Shown here piece after piece: positions 10,578-21,398 of a stretch of 64,000 bases of DNA. How positions within the stretch are numbered: the stretch's first letter is position 1; each line of letters begins with the position of its first letter. Made by a program: the position numbers and the translations under genes. The notes beneath the pieces were generated by a model. That model made no database searches. It saw nothing but the letters and a program-made list of their open reading frames with translations, and had not been told where the DNA came from. Source of the DNA: Alcanivorax sp. 1008 (lineage in GTDB: Bacteria > Pseudomonadota > Gammaproteobacteria > Pseudomonadales > Alcanivoracaceae); the NCBI RefSeq assembly GCF_020667895.1, contig NZ_JAFMPS010000008.1, positions 62,001 to 126,000 of the forward strand, written 5' to 3'.

Positions 10578-11759
10578 ATGACAACGATTGGCACTCCACT
10601 CGCTCCCCATGCCACCCGCATCATGTTTCTTGGCAGCGGAGAACTCGGCAAGGAAGTGGCCATAGAGCTGATGCGCTTTGGCTGTGAAATTATTGCCGTA
10701 GACCGCTACGCCAACGCGCCGGCAATGCAAGTTGCCCATCGCAGCCATGTGATCAGCATGCTTGATGGCGCGGCCGTACGAACACTGGTTGAACTGGAAA
10801 AGCCACACCTGATCGTCCCGGAAATTGAGGCCATTGCCACCGATGAGCTAGTCAAATTGGAAGCCGAGGGCTGGAGTGTTATTCCCTCCGCCCGCGCAGC
10901 CCAGCTGACCATGAACCGCGAAGGTATTCGCCGATTGGCCGCAGAAGAACTTGGCCTGTCCACTTCGCCGTATCGTTTTGCAGAAACAAAGGAGGAGTAT
11001 CTGGCAGCCATTGAATTGGTTGGCCTGCCCTGCGTAGTCAAACCAATCATGTCGTCCTCCGGCAAAGGGCAGAGCACGGTAAAGCAACAGGCTGATGTCG
11101 ACCCTGCGTGGGAATATGCCCAGTCCGGTGGACGATCCGGCAAGGGCAAGGTCATTGTCGAAGGCTTCGTGGATTTTGATTACGAAATTACGCTACTCAC
11201 CGTCAGGCACCGTAACGGCACCAGCTTTTGCGCGCCAATTGGTCATCGTCAGGAAAAGGGCGACTACAGGGAGTCATGGCAGCCACAACCAATGACTAGC
11301 GTGGCACTTGAAGAAGCTCAGAGTATTGCCGCCGCTGTTACCGAGTCGCTTGGTGGCTACGGTATTTTTGGCGTAGAACTATTTGTCAAAGGCGACAGGG
11401 TGTTCTTTAGTGAGGTCTCCCCCCGCCCCCATGATACCGGGCTGGTCACTCTAATTTCCCAGAACCTGTCTGAGTTCGCCCTGCATGCTCGCGCCATTCT
11501 TGGCCTGCCGGTGCCGGCAATCCATCAGGTTGGCCCGTCTGCCTCGGCGGTTTTGCTAGTGGCTGGCGACTCAACTGATATGCGCTATGGCAATCTGGCC
11601 GAAGCGTTGGAAGAAGCGGATACCGACCTGCGTCTGTTCGGTAAACCGGAGGTTCATGGTGAGCGTCGTCTGGGCGTGGCACTTGCCCGGGATGAAAGCA
11701 CTGGCAAGGCTATCGACAAAGCCCTGCGAGTAATTAGCAAGATTACCGTTACGCTGTAA
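10578..11759 (+). CDS. purT: Formate-dependent phosphoribosylglycinamide formyltransferase
   Basis: PurT formylates GAR to FGAR using formate and ATP, a folate-independent version of the PurN step, and so supplies the substrate of PurL in this window. The 393-residue protein has the biotin-carboxylase-like ATP-grasp fold. The N-terminal nucleotide loop is [10 protein letters not shown], the ATP-grasp region contains [12 protein letters not shown] at about residues 155-166, and [11 protein letters not shown] lies at about 285. The ATG at 10578 has AGGA upstream and gives a length one residue longer than E. coli PurT (392). An upstream in-frame start at 10560 has no family support. The TM2 gene follows after 10 bp. 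Confidence 0.96.
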   Translation: MTTIGTPLAPHATRIMFLGSGELGKEVAIELMRFGCEIIAVDRYANAPAMQVAHRSHVISMLDGAAVRTLVELEKPHLIVPEIEAIATDELVKLEAEGWSVIPSARAAQLTMNREGIRRLAAEELGLSTSPYRFAETKEEYLAAIELVGLPCVVKPIMSSSGKGQSTVKQQADVDPAWEYAQSGGRSGKGKVIVEGFVDFDYEITLLTVRHRNGTSFCAPIGHRQEKGDYRESWQPQPMTSVALEEAQSIAAAVTESLGGYGIFGVELFVKGDRVFFSEVSPRPHDTGLVTLISQNLSEFALHARAILGLPVPAIHQVGPSASAVLLVAGDSTDMRYGNLAEALEEADTDLRLFGKPEVHGERRLGVALARDESTGKAIDKALRVISKITVTL

Positions 11760-11769
11760 GGACATCGTT

Positions 11770-12165
11770 ATGGCACAGCAAGATACGCACAGCAAAATTA
11801 TCGGCTACTGTCTGTGGATCTTTGGTTTTATGGGCGCGCACCGTTTTTACTACGGCAAGCCAATAACGGGCACAATCTGGTTTTTCACTCTGGGCCTGTT
11901 TTTTATCGGCTGGATTATCGATCTTTTCCTGATACCAGGAATGGACGAAAAGGCAGACCGGCGCTTTCTGTCCGGGCCCGCCGATTACAACATCAGCTGG
12001 ATTCTGCTGACATTCCTCGGCGTATTCGGCATTCATCGCTTCTATCTGGGCAAGTGGCTCACCGGCCTGATCTGGCTATTTACCGGCGGCCTTTTCCTGC
12101 TGGGCGTACTGTATGATTACTGGACTCTGAATGAGCAGGTGGACTCCCGTAACCGCTCCGTATAG
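11770..12165 (+). CDS. Tandem TM2-domain membrane protein
   Basis: This 131-residue protein is made of two consecutive TM2 modules. The first has GFMGAHRFYYG (about 19-29) and WIIDLFLIPGM; the second has GVFGIHRFYLG (about 84-94) and VLYDYWTLNEQV. Each module has two membrane helices joined by a short turn, so four helices are expected. TM2 proteins are of unknown function in bacteria. AAGGA precedes the ATG at 11770, and the 10-bp gap to purT suggests one transcript. The two modules look like an internal duplication. Confidence 0.85.
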   Translation: MAQQDTHSKIIGYCLWIFGFMGAHRFYYGKPITGTIWFFTLGLFFIGWIIDLFLIPGMDEKADRRFLSGPADYNISWILLTFLGVFGIHRFYLGKWLTGLIWLFTGGLFLLGVLYDYWTLNEQVDSRNRSV

Positions 12166-12171
12166 GAGCGG
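12153..12171 (+). terminator. Hairpin over the TM2 gene stop codon
   Basis: CCGCTCC at 12153-12159 pairs with GGAGCGG at 12165-12171 around a 5-base loop that contains the TAG. A second small stem (CAGCA/TGCTG) follows. No T-run is present, so this may protect the 3' end or help end transcription between the convergent TM2 and DoxX genes. Confidence 0.3.
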
Positions 12172-12193
12172 CTTCAGCACCGCTGCTGACGGC

Positions 12194-12577
12194 TCAGTTC
12201 TTGATCACATACTTACCACCCCCCAGAAACACCAGAGCCGCCGCAGTAAATAGATAGAAAGCCTGCAGCTCAATGGCCCAGCCACCATGCTTTCCGAGAG
12301 AGAAAATCTGCCCGGAATGGGCCAGACCGATAGCAAATAGCATATTAATCACGATCAGCCCGGCGCCAATACGGGTCTGAACCCCCAGCAGCACCATCAG
12401 CGGCGCGACAATCTCACCAACGAATACACCGAAGGCAAACCATCCTGGCAGGCCATGGCTAGCCAACATGCCAGAAATACCGCTAACACCGTGCATCAGC
12501 TTGTCTACTCCATGCAGCAATAGCATCACGCCAAGTGCAATACGCAAGATCAGTTTGCCAATATCTGGATTATTCAT
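12194..12577 (-). CDS. DoxX-family membrane protein
   Basis: The 127-residue protein has four predicted membrane helices and the DoxX/SURF4-like pattern (LRIALGVMLLLHGVDKL, then GEIVAPLMVLLG). DoxX proteins are small inner-membrane proteins linked in some bacteria to thiol or oxidative stress, but the role here is unknown. The ATG at 12577 is clear. A perfect TATAAT on the minus strand (12610-12615) lies 33 bp upstream and may be its -10 element, so it probably has its own promoter. It is divergent from the diguanylate cyclase. Confidence 0.85.
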   Translation of the reverse strand: MNNPDIGKLILRIALGVMLLLHGVDKLMHGVSGISGMLASHGLPGWFAFGVFVGEIVAPLMVLLGVQTRIGAGLIVINMLFAIGLAHSGQIFSLGKHGGWAIELQAFYLFTAAALVFLGGGKYVIKN

Positions 12578-12609
12578 GGACAGTTGTTCTCCGCTGACCG
12601 GTGGGTTCG

Positions 12610-12615
12610 ATTATA
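12610..12615 (-). promoter_or_regulatory. Candidate -10 element for the DoxX gene
   Basis: The plus strand reads ATTATA, giving a consensus TATAAT on the minus strand 33 bp upstream of the DoxX ATG. A matching -35 is not evident. Confidence 0.35.
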
Positions 12616-12692
12616 TGGGTGCCGTAGGCTGGCATTTTGCGGAAAATCGGGACAAAGTAACAAGGTCGCATAGCGCCCACATAACAAAAATC

Positions 12693-12716
12693 CAACCCGA
12701 CACCATGTCCGGGTTG
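12693..12716 (+). repeat. Leader hairpin before the diguanylate cyclase ribosome site
   Basis: CAACCCG at 12693-12699 pairs with CGGGTTG at 12710-12716. Inner ACA/TGT pairs extend the stem with one bulged C and a CCA loop. The hairpin ends 4 bp before GGAGAG at 12721, the ribosome site of the gene at 12736. It could modulate translation or be a leftover terminator, but no T-run follows. Confidence 0.45.
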
Positions 12717-12735
12717 CTGCGGAGAGAACAGATTC

Positions 12736-14034
12736 ATGTCGAGCAAGCCCGCCGTCCTGATCGTCGATGACCAGAGCGCCAACCGTATTGCCCTGGAAGC
12801 CCTGCTGGATGATTTCGATATCCAGCTACTACAGGCGGAGTCTGGTGAACAGGCATTACAACTACTTGGCGACAATGACGTTGCCGTTGTCCTGCTGGAT
12901 GTGCAAATGCCGGGCATGGATGGCTACGAGGTAGCCAACCTGATGCAGCAAGGCAGCCGCACACGCGCGGTACCGATTATTTTTGTCACCGCCATCAACC
13001 GCGATCTTGAGCATGTCATGAAGGGCTATGCCAGTGGCGCGGTGGACTTTCTGACCAAGCCTATCAACTCGGAAATGCTGCAGGGTAAAGTGCGGGTCTT
13101 TCTCGAGCTGGATCGGCGCGGCCGCGAGCTGTCAGAGTCCAATGCGGCCCTCACCCGCTCACTTCAAGAGGTGGAACGCCTCAAGCATCATAATGAACTA
13201 CTACTGAAGTCCATCGGCGAAGGCATTCTTAGCCTCGACCGCCGCGGCAATATTATTTTTGCCAATCCAGCGGCCCACACCTTGTTAGGACAGACCGCAC
13301 CGATTATTGGTAACGCGCTTACCAGCCATGTTTCAGGGCCGGCTGCTACTCGAGCCATCGAGGAAATGCTTAAGAGCTGCCTCGGTGGCGATCGCTGGGC
13401 CGGCATTGTCACTGGCAATCGCCAACATATGAACTTTCCGGCTGAGCTGATTGCCACTCCACTGAAAGATGAAAAAGGGTTTATCGCAGGCGTAAGCATT
13501 GCATTTCAGGATGTCAGCGAGCGCCAACAAAGAGAAACCGAGTTACGCCGTGAAAGTGAAAAAGACCCACTTACCGGGCTAGTTAATCGTCGAGGGCTGG
13601 AGCGTCTGCTGCCGCGTCGCCTTGCCTATGGCGCACAAAAGCTGGCGCTGCTGTATCTGGATCTGGATCATTTCAAGGAGATAAATGACAGCCATGGCCA
13701 TCATGCCGGAGATGTGATTCTTAAAGAAATCACCGATCGCTTTCAACATGCTATGCGTCAAACTGATCTGATCGCCCGGGTAGGCGGAGATGAGTTTTGC
13801 ATTGTAGTCAGCGGCGACTCCCCCACTGAAGCAGCTGAGGCTGTGGCCAAGAAGCTGATTGAAGTGAGCAACCAGCCCCTCGATTTCGGCGGCGTATCGG
13901 TGACACTCGGTGCCAGCATCGGCATCGCGCTACCGGATGGCACCAGCCTGCCAGACATGCTCATGCGCCGGGCGGATGAAGCCATGTATCAGGCAAAGCG
14001 AAACGGTGGAAACTGTTATCAGATAGCCAGTTAA
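12736..14034 (+). CDS. Response-regulator diguanylate cyclase (REC-PAS-GGDEF)
   Basis: The 432-residue cytoplasmic protein should make c-di-GMP under phosphorelay control. A receiver domain (about 5-122) has the acidic pair D11-D12, phosphoacceptor D55 (LLDVQMPGMDGYE) and K in FLTKPI. A short coiled segment leads to a PAS domain (about 155-265). The GGDEF domain (about 275-432) has an intact GGDEF at about 349-353. It also has a product-inhibition I-site RQTD five residues before it, so it is probably active and feedback-limited. GGAGAG lies 10 bp before the ATG at 12736. No histidine kinase is adjacent, so the partner is unknown. Confidence 0.93.
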   Translation: MSSKPAVLIVDDQSANRIALEALLDDFDIQLLQAESGEQALQLLGDNDVAVVLLDVQMPGMDGYEVANLMQQGSRTRAVPIIFVTAINRDLEHVMKGYASGAVDFLTKPINSEMLQGKVRVFLELDRRGRELSESNAALTRSLQEVERLKHHNELLLKSIGEGILSLDRRGNIIFANPAAHTLLGQTAPIIGNALTSHVSGPAATRAIEEMLKSCLGGDRWAGIVTGNRQHMNFPAELIATPLKDEKGFIAGVSIAFQDVSERQQRETELRRESEKDPLTGLVNRRGLERLLPRRLAYGAQKLALLYLDLDHFKEINDSHGHHAGDVILKEITDRFQHAMRQTDLIARVGGDEFCIVVSGDSPTEAAEAVAKKLIEVSNQPLDFGGVSVTLGASIGIALPDGTSLPDMLMRRADEAMYQAKRNGGNCYQIAS

Positions 14035-14050
14035 CCAGTCATCTGATAAC
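14015..14050. terminator. Inverted repeat between convergent GGDEF gene and guaA
   Basis: GTTATCAGAT at 14015-14024 is perfectly repeated in reverse complement at 14041-14050 around a 16-base loop holding the TAA of the cyclase gene. It ends 10 bp before the guaA stop. There is no T-run on either strand, so it is best read as a shared 3'-end hairpin of two convergent transcripts. Confidence 0.4.
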
Positions 14051-14060
14051 AAATCCAAAG

Positions 14061-15632
14061 CTACTCCCACTCGATGGTTGCCGGCGGCTTCGAGGAGATA
14101 TCGTAGGTCACCCGGGAAATTCCGGGAATTTCGTTGATGATACGACCGGAAACATGCTCAAGAAACTCATAGGGAAGATGTGCCCAGCGGGCCGTCATAA
14201 AATCGATGGTTTCCACGGCGCGCAGCGCCACCACATATTCGTAACGACGCGCATCACCAACCACGCCAACGGATTTAACCGGTAGAAAAACCGCGAACGC
14301 CTGACTGGTCTTGTGATACAACTCTGCAGCGTAAAGCTCCTCAATAAAGATGGCATCTGCCAGGCGCAAAGTGTCTGCATATTCCTTTTTAACTTCACCA
14401 AGAATACGCACACCCAGACCCGGCCCCGGGAACGGATGGCGATACACCATATCGTAGGGCAGACCCAGCTCCAGACCGATCTTACGCACTTCATCCTTGA
14501 ACAACTCACGCAGCGGCTCCACCAGCTTGAGAATCATATTCTCCTTCAGGCCGCCAACATTATGGTGCGATTTAATCACGTGAGCCTTGCCTGTTTTGCT
14601 GGCAGCGGACTCGATAACATCCGGATAAATCGTCCCCTGAGCCAGCCACCGAGCATCTTTCAGCTTGGCAGCTTCGGCCTCGAAAATATCAATGAAGGCA
14701 TTGCCAATAATCTTCCGCTTTTTCTCAGGATCTGCTTCGCCGGCAAGGCTCGACAAAAATACTTCCTCTGCATCGACGCGAATTACCTTCACGCCCATAT
14801 TTTTGGCAAACATTTCCATGACCTGATCACCTTCACGGTGACGCAACAGGCCGTTATCCACAAACACACAGGTCAACTGCTTGCCAATGGCGCGGTGCAG
14901 CAATGCCGCCGTTACCGAGGAGTCGACACCACCGGAGAGACCTAGAATCACTTCCTCATCACGGACCAGCTCGCGGATCTGCTCAATGGCATCCTCGATA
15001 ATATTATCCGGGGTCCAAAGTTTTTCGCAGGCACAAATCTCCCGTACAAAACGCTCCAGCATGCGACCACCCTGTAAGGTATGTGTTACCTCCGGGTGGA
15101 ACTGCACACCATAAAAACGCTTTTCATCATTGGCCATACCCGCAATCGGGCAGGAATCGGTGCTGGCGCTGACGACAAAACCCGATGGCAAAGTACCTAC
15201 CCGATCGCCGTGACTCATCCACACATCAAGATGACCAACTTCGCCTTCCTGATGATCGACGATGCCATCAAGCAATCCATTGGATTGCTCCTTCTTCACC
15301 CGTGCGTAGCCGAATTCGTGCTTCTCTCCAGCGATGACCTTGCCACCCAGCTGTTGCGCCATGGTCTGCATGCCATAGCAAATACCCAGCACTGGCACGC
15401 CCTGTTCAAATACCCGCTGCGGTGCCCGTGGAGTCTGCTCCACCGTCACCGTCTCCGGGCCGCCGGACAAAATAATACCGGCGGGGGCGAAGGCGCGAAT
15501 TTCCGCCTCATCCATATCCCAAGCGCGAATCTCGCAGTAGACACCAATTTCACGCACGCGACGGGCAATCAACTGCGTGTACTGGGAGCCGAAATCCAGA
15601 ATCAGAATGCGCTGAGCATGAATATCTCTCAT
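14061..15632 (-). CDS. guaA: GMP synthase (glutamine-hydrolysing)
   Basis: GuaA converts XMP, ATP and glutamine to GMP. The 523-residue protein has an N-terminal class I glutaminase with nucleophile C85 (GICYGMQ) and H179/E181 (QFHPEV). An ATP-pyrophosphatase domain with PP-loop SGGVDS at 233-238 and a C-terminal dimerisation domain ending [10 protein letters not shown] follow. The length is close to the E. coli enzyme (525). It lies 91 bp downstream of guaB in the usual guaBA order. A terminator-like hairpin sits between the two genes. Confidence 0.97.
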   Translation of the reverse strand: MRDIHAQRILILDFGSQYTQLIARRVREIGVYCEIRAWDMDEAEIRAFAPAGIILSGGPETVTVEQTPRAPQRVFEQGVPVLGICYGMQTMAQQLGGKVIAGEKHEFGYARVKKEQSNGLLDGIVDHQEGEVGHLDVWMSHGDRVGTLPSGFVVSASTDSCPIAGMANDEKRFYGVQFHPEVTHTLQGGRMLERFVREICACEKLWTPDNIIEDAIEQIRELVRDEEVILGLSGGVDSSVTAALLHRAIGKQLTCVFVDNGLLRHREGDQVMEMFAKNMGVKVIRVDAEEVFLSSLAGEADPEKKRKIIGNAFIDIFEAEAAKLKDARWLAQGTIYPDVIESAASKTGKAHVIKSHHNVGGLKENMILKLVEPLRELFKDEVRKIGLELGLPYDMVYRHPFPGPGLGVRILGEVKKEYADTLRLADAIFIEELYAAELYHKTSQAFAVFLPVKSVGVVGDARRYEYVVALRAVETIDFMTARWAHLPYEFLEHVSGRIINEIPGISRVTYDISSKPPATIEWE

Positions 15633-15667
15633 GACGAAGTTCCATTGCGGGCCAGCTGGCCTCGGTT

Positions 15668-15700
15668 AAAAACTGAATCGGCCGGGAGCACCGGCCGATT
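15668..15700 (-). terminator. Terminator-like hairpin between guaB and guaA
   Basis: AATCGGCCGG at 15676-15685 pairs perfectly with CCGGCCGATT at 15691-15700 around a 5-base loop. Reading the minus strand, the stem is followed by CAG and then five T residues (15672-15668). It comes after the guaB stop and before guaA. It looks like a partial intrinsic terminator that would reduce guaA transcription relative to guaB, or end a guaB-only transcript. Confidence 0.55.
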
Positions 15701-15723
15701 ACATACTGAATAAATTTTCCGGA

Positions 15724-17217
<1,494 letters not shown>

Positions 17218-17228
17218 TCAGGCCCGGC

Positions 17229-17234
17229 ATTATA
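17229..17234 (-). promoter_or_regulatory. guaB: guaB promoter -10 with GC-rich discriminator
   Basis: The plus strand ATTATA gives a perfect TATAAT on the minus strand, 36 bp upstream of the guaB ATG. It is followed by GCCGGGCC. No strong -35 is visible at 17 bp. A GC-rich discriminator is typical of promoters under negative stringent control, as known for E. coli guaB; regulation here is inferred. Confidence 0.6.
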
Positions 17235-17269
17235 GGCGACGGGCCCACTCCGGTGCTACCCTCCAACCC

Positions 17270-18643
17270 ATGAACAAGGACCTTAATCCGGCCCCAGACG
17301 AACGTCGTATCTGGACCGTCAGCCGCCTCAATCTGGAAGCTCAGGGACTGCTGGAAGGCGGTTTTCCGCTGTTATGGATCGAGGCGGAGCTCTCCAACCT
17401 GTCCCGGCCGGCCTCCGGGCACCTGTATTTCAGCCTGAAAGACGACCGCGCTCAGGTTAGTGGAGCCATGTTCCGCAACCGCGCCCAACTGCTCCGTTTC
17501 ACCCCCCGGGACGGCATGCAGGTACTGGTTCGGGCCCGGGTCACCCTGTATGTGCCACGGGGTAACTACCAGCTGGTTATCGAGCACATGGAGGAGGCTG
17601 GCGAAGGACGGCTCCGCCGCGAGTTCGAGCAGCTACGCGAAAAGCTTCGTGCCGAGGGACTATTTGACGACAGTCGCAAGCGCACCCTGCCTGCCTTTCC
17701 TCGGCAAATCGGGGTGATCACCTCGGCGACTGGCGCCGCACTGCGCGATATTCTGCAGGTACTGAAGCGGCGCGCCCCCCAGCTACCCGTGCTGATCTAC
17801 CCCGCTGCAGTGCAGGGCAAAGACGCCCCCGGACAGCTGATAGCCGCACTGGCACTAGCTAACCGGCGTCAAGATTGCGATGTGCTGATTATGGCCCGTG
17901 GCGGCGGCTCACTGGAGGACCTGTGGGCCTTCAACGATGAACAGCTGGCCCGTGAGGTGGCCGCTTCATCAATCCCGGTGGTATCCGCTGTAGGCCATGA
18001 GGTGGACGTCGGCCTGACCGATTATGTTGCTGATCTGCGTGCTCCAACCCCTTCAGCAGCGGCAGAGCTGGTCAGTCCGGACCTCGAAACACTGGGCCAG
18101 CGGGTGGCCACACTGGGAAGGCGGTTGGCAGTTCATATGCAGCACCATCTGCAGCGAGAGCAGCAACGACTGGGCTGGCTGGAGAAGCGGCTAGGTCGCC
18201 CGGAGCAGCGACTGCAACAAGTGGCTCAACAGATTGACGAACTGGAAGCACGCTTGCGCCGTCACCTGCAACAGCGCCTTGCCCTGCCCGCACAGCGTCT
18301 GGACCAGCTCAAGCGGCGTCTGCATGGCCGCGACCCTCGCGTGCTACTGAGCCTGAGTGAAACCCGCCTGACGGGCCTGGCGAAAAGACTGGCACTACCT
18401 TTGCCACGTCAGGTCCGTGACCGGCAACGGGATCTGCGCCAGTTAAGTAATCGCCTCAACTCGGTCAGCCCTCTGGCAGTACTGGGGCGCGGCTATAGCA
18501 TTACCTTCCATGAAGGTCAGGCACTGCACTCTGTTGCTGGCCTGCAAGCCGGCCATACCATACAAACGCGACTACGCGACGGTGAGGTGCTGAGCACGGT
18601 GACTGAGCTCAAGCCGCTCCCAGATAACGAGCCAGCAAAGTAA
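17270..18643 (+). CDS. xseA: Exodeoxyribonuclease VII large subunit
   Basis: XseA is the catalytic subunit of the single-strand exonuclease that trims DNA into oligonucleotides together with XseB. The 457-residue protein starts with an OB-fold ([16 protein letters not shown], then [20 protein letters not shown]). The nuclease core contains [16 protein letters not shown] and [28 protein letters not shown] coiled-coil rich C-terminal half follows. The ATG at 17270 gives a length one residue longer than E. coli XseA (456). An upstream frame extending into guaB is a shadow. Its last 35 bp overlap the 3' end of the convergent hybrid kinase gene. Confidence 0.95.
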   Translation: MNKDLNPAPDERRIWTVSRLNLEAQGLLEGGFPLLWIEAELSNLSRPASGHLYFSLKDDRAQVSGAMFRNRAQLLRFTPRDGMQVLVRARVTLYVPRGNYQLVIEHMEEAGEGRLRREFEQLREKLRAEGLFDDSRKRTLPAFPRQIGVITSATGAALRDILQVLKRRAPQLPVLIYPAAVQGKDAPGQLIAALALANRRQDCDVLIMARGGGSLEDLWAFNDEQLAREVAASSIPVVSAVGHEVDVGLTDYVADLRAPTPSAAAELVSPDLETLGQRVATLGRRLAVHMQHHLQREQQRLGWLEKRLGRPEQRLQQVAQQIDELEARLRRHLQQRLALPAQRLDQLKRRLHGRDPRVLLSLSETRLTGLAKRLALPLPRQVRDRQRDLRQLSNRLNSVSPLAVLGRGYSITFHEGQALHSVAGLQAGHTIQTRLRDGEVLSTVTELKPLPDNEPAK

Positions 18644-20513
18644 GCAGTTTGCGACGCTGGAACGGTTTCGCCAGATAGTCATCCATGCCAGCCTCTATGC
18701 AGCGCTCGCGCTCTCCAACCAGGGCATTCGCTGTCAGCGCGATTATTGGCAGATGACCGCTGCCGTCGAGTCGCTCCTGCTCACGATAGCGGCGCACCGC
18801 CTCCAGACCATCCATAACCGGCATCTGCACATCCATCAGCACACAATCAAACCGACCATCCGCTAGTTTCTGCAAGGCTTCGTCGCCATTGCCCGCACAA
18901 GTGACCTCTACACCAGCAGCGCTGAGCATGTGCTCCGCAACCATACGATTGACTTCGTTATCCTCAACCAGCAGCACAGCACCAGAAAGATGGGGCAACT
19001 CTTCACTATCATCAGCCAGCAATGACATCGGAGTGCCGCCAACGCGCATCGGCAAAACAAATCGGACGGTGAAGGTTGTACCCTGACCTTGTGTGCTTTT
19101 CACCTCCAGCACACCACCAAGCAGACGAGTCAAACGCTGGACAATGGCCAGCCCCAGCCCGGTGCCGCCGAAGCGACGGGTAGTAGAGCTATCCACCTGA
19201 GAAAACGCATCAAACAATAGCGGCAACTTGTCCTCAGGAATGCCGATACCAGTGTCCTTGACGGTCAAGGTAAGAGCCAGTCGATCCTGCCGCTGCTCAA
19301 CCAGCAACACATCAACCAACACTTCACCCCGTTCGGTAAATTTGACCGCGTTACTAATCAGGTTGGCCAGAATCTGACGCAGCCGCGTTGGATCAGTGCA
19401 GACTTGAAGATCCAGAGCCGCAGACAATCCATGTAAGCGCAACCTTAATCCCTTCTGATTGGCCAGATAGCTAAAGTTTGCCACACAGCTTTGCAACAAT
19501 TCCGCAATAGGGAAATAAAGGTACTCAAGCTCCAGCCGGCCACTTTCTACCCGGGAAAAATCGAGGATGTCATTGATGACGTCAAGCAGATGCGCCGTGG
19601 AGTCCAGTGCGGCGCGGGCATACTCGCGCTGTGTTTCACTCAGAGAAGTTCCATCAAGAAGTTGCAGCATCCCCATAACGCCATTCATCGGAGTGCGCAG
19701 CTCATGGCTCATCATGGCCAGAAACTCGCTCTTTGCCTGGCTAGCACCTTCCGCGCGCAAGCGTGCTTCACGCAGCGCATCCATGGCTCGATCCTGTTCA
19801 CGTCTGGCTCGCTCCAACTCTGCCGCCAGCTGATTGATATCCCCCTGCAATGCGCCAAGTTCAGCATTCAAAGGAAGTACGCCGCGGGCCTGATAGTCTC
19901 CGCCGCGAATCTGCTGCACCAGTCTGGATAAACTGGTAATCGGGTGCGACAGTCGCCCTGCCATTTTTGACGAAATAATCAAACCAACCAACATGGCAAT
20001 AACCGCAGGCATCAGGGTCGCCAGCAAAATCTCTCGCTGTCGTTGGGCTAGCGAAGAAGACGATAATAGTAGTTCGACGTGACCGATACGCTCAGGCGAA
20101 CTTTCCACAGTAGCAGCGGCGTCATCGAACAAGCTTCCGGGCAACAGGGTCTGCCGATAGATTGCTGCCCGGAAGCGACGTATGGATGACTCATCAGGCT
20201 GCCGGCTATCAGACACATAACGCTCAAGCAATATCTGCCCAAGATGATCCCGGAATATCACACCAAGAACATCGCCATGCTGCATTGCGAGGCGCGCCTG
20301 CTGATCCAGCTCACCCTGACTACCGGATATCACTCCGTATTCAGAGGCTGCTGCAAGATAGCGACTCATAAAGATGCCACGTGCGTTGAGCTCCGCTTGC
20401 GCATCATCAAAACGCTGCCAGGTCAAAGCGAGCAGCAGCAGGATAAGCATCAACAACGCCGGCAAGACACCTAGCCAACGTAGCTGATTGACAATGCTGC
20501 CGGAGAAATTCAT
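18609..20513 (-). CDS. Hybrid sensor histidine kinase (TM-HAMP-HisKA-HATPase-REC)
   Basis: The 634-residue protein has two transmembrane helices (about 10-31 and 163-181) around a periplasmic sensor of about 130 residues. HAMP (about 182-235) and a dimerisation domain with H270 in [13 protein letters not shown] follow. The ATPase domain has N388, [10 protein letters not shown] and [12 protein letters not shown]-terminal receiver has phosphoacceptor D561. There is no Hpt domain, so phosphate must pass to a separate protein or the receiver acts as a sink. It overlaps the binding-protein gene before it by 4 bp (ATGA), and is the last gene of a TonB receptor/binding protein/kinase unit. Its sensor domain matched nothing I can name. 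Confidence 0.9.
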   Translation of the reverse strand: MNFSGSIVNQLRWLGVLPALLMLILLLLALTWQRFDDAQAELNARGIFMSRYLAAASEYGVISGSQGELDQQARLAMQHGDVLGVIFRDHLGQILLERYVSDSRQPDESSIRRFRAAIYRQTLLPGSLFDDAAATVESSPERIGHVELLLSSSSLAQRQREILLATLMPAVIAMLVGLIISSKMAGRLSHPITSLSRLVQQIRGGDYQARGVLPLNAELGALQGDINQLAAELERARREQDRAMDALREARLRAEGASQAKSEFLAMMSHELRTPMNGVMGMLQLLDGTSLSETQREYARAALDSTAHLLDVINDILDFSRVESGRLELEYLYFPIAELLQSCVANFSYLANQKGLRLRLHGLSAALDLQVCTDPTRLRQILANLISNAVKFTERGEVLVDVLLVEQRQDRLALTLTVKDTGIGIPEDKLPLLFDAFSQVDSSTTRRFGGTGLGLAIVQRLTRLLGGVLEVKSTQGQGTTFTVRFVLPMRVGGTPMSLLADDSEELPHLSGAVLLVEDNEVNRMVAEHMLSAAGVEVTCAGNGDEALQKLADGRFDCVLMDVQMPVMDGLEAVRRYREQERLDGSGHLPIIALTANALVGERERCIEAGMDDYLAKPFQRRKLLTLLARYLGAA

Positions 20514-21391
20514 TGCTGTGCCTCCAGACGCCTTTCAATCGCCGGGATGTCCGGAGCGATTACACCGTAACTACGTGCCACATGGACGTTCCATGCCACC
20601 GCTGCGCGGGCATACGCAGCCTCCGGCATAGTTGCCGGCAACCCATCATGCTGTAGCAGCTTCAAGGTCGCCTCAATCATTCCCTCCACAGAAGGATAGG
20701 CCGCCGCCAGACTGCCAGCGCGAACAAACTGCTCGTCCGGGCCAATCACCGGCTTGCCCTGCCGGTAGCTGGATAGCAGTATCAGCCTGGCGGTATCAGC
20801 GTTGTACAAAGCAGGATCGGGAAGCGCCAATAATACGTCGACACGCGGCAATAATTCTGCCAGCACCGCAGGCAACTGCTGTACATTGCTGACACTACGT
20901 CGCTCAAACAGAATGCCCGGAATTTCAAGTTGCTGCTCGTCGCCGGCAAAGCCCGGACCAAGCAGAACACCAACCCGGCGGGCCGCAGGAAGCATTTCAC
21001 GCAGCACAAGAATCTGGGCAGCAGTGGTCGCCTCTCGGTAGACTGCGGAACATAAACAGCCGGCATCTCTGGCCGATTGCAGAGCAGAGCGGGAGACATG
21101 CACACCAATAACAGGAATGCCGAGGCTCTGTGCCTGAACGAATGCATCTTCACCCAGCGCCACGGCTAACCCGGCAACATCAGCATCAGCAGTCAATGTC
21201 AGGGACGGCAGCATCCGACTGGTCAGCTCGGCCTGAAACTCAGAGGTGTAGTTATTATCCGGCCCCACTAGCAAAATCGGCATTGATACAGAGTCGGACT
21301 CAGAGGCAACAGACAATTCTCCGGCGTGGGTGAACCACGTCAGACAGGCGAGCAATACGCCAAGCCCTGTTCTGCATCCCTGAGCCATCAT
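20510..21391 (-). CDS. Periplasmic ABC-type binding protein (PF04392-like), no permease
   Basis: The 293-residue protein has an N-terminal signal sequence (about 1-23, ending near THAGEL) and a two-lobe binding-protein fold. It resembles the ABC_sub_bind family (PF04392-like); [11 protein letters not shown] and [24 protein letters not shown] are typical. No ABC permease or ATPase is linked. It overlaps the hybrid kinase by 4 bp and follows the TonB receptor after 7 bp. It is therefore more likely a ligand-sensing partner of the kinase than a transporter part; that is inference. Two adjacent ATGs (21391 and 21388) are possible starts. Confidence 0.75.
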   Translation of the reverse strand: MMAQGCRTGLGVLLACLTWFTHAGELSVASESDSVSMPILLVGPDNNYTSEFQAELTSRMLPSLTLTADADVAGLAVALGEDAFVQAQSLGIPVIGVHVSRSALQSARDAGCLCSAVYREATTAAQILVLREMLPAARRVGVLLGPGFAGDEQQLEIPGILFERRSVSNVQQLPAVLAELLPRVDVLLALPDPALYNADTARLILLSSYRQGKPVIGPDEQFVRAGSLAAAYPSVEGMIEATLKLLQHDGLPATMPEAAYARAAVAWNVHVARSYGVIAPDIPAIERRLEAQQ

Positions 21392-21398
21392 TCCCTTC

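Noticed and set aside
14313-14945. A 210-codon plus-strand frame
   Set aside because: It lies antisense in guaA and has no recognisable features.
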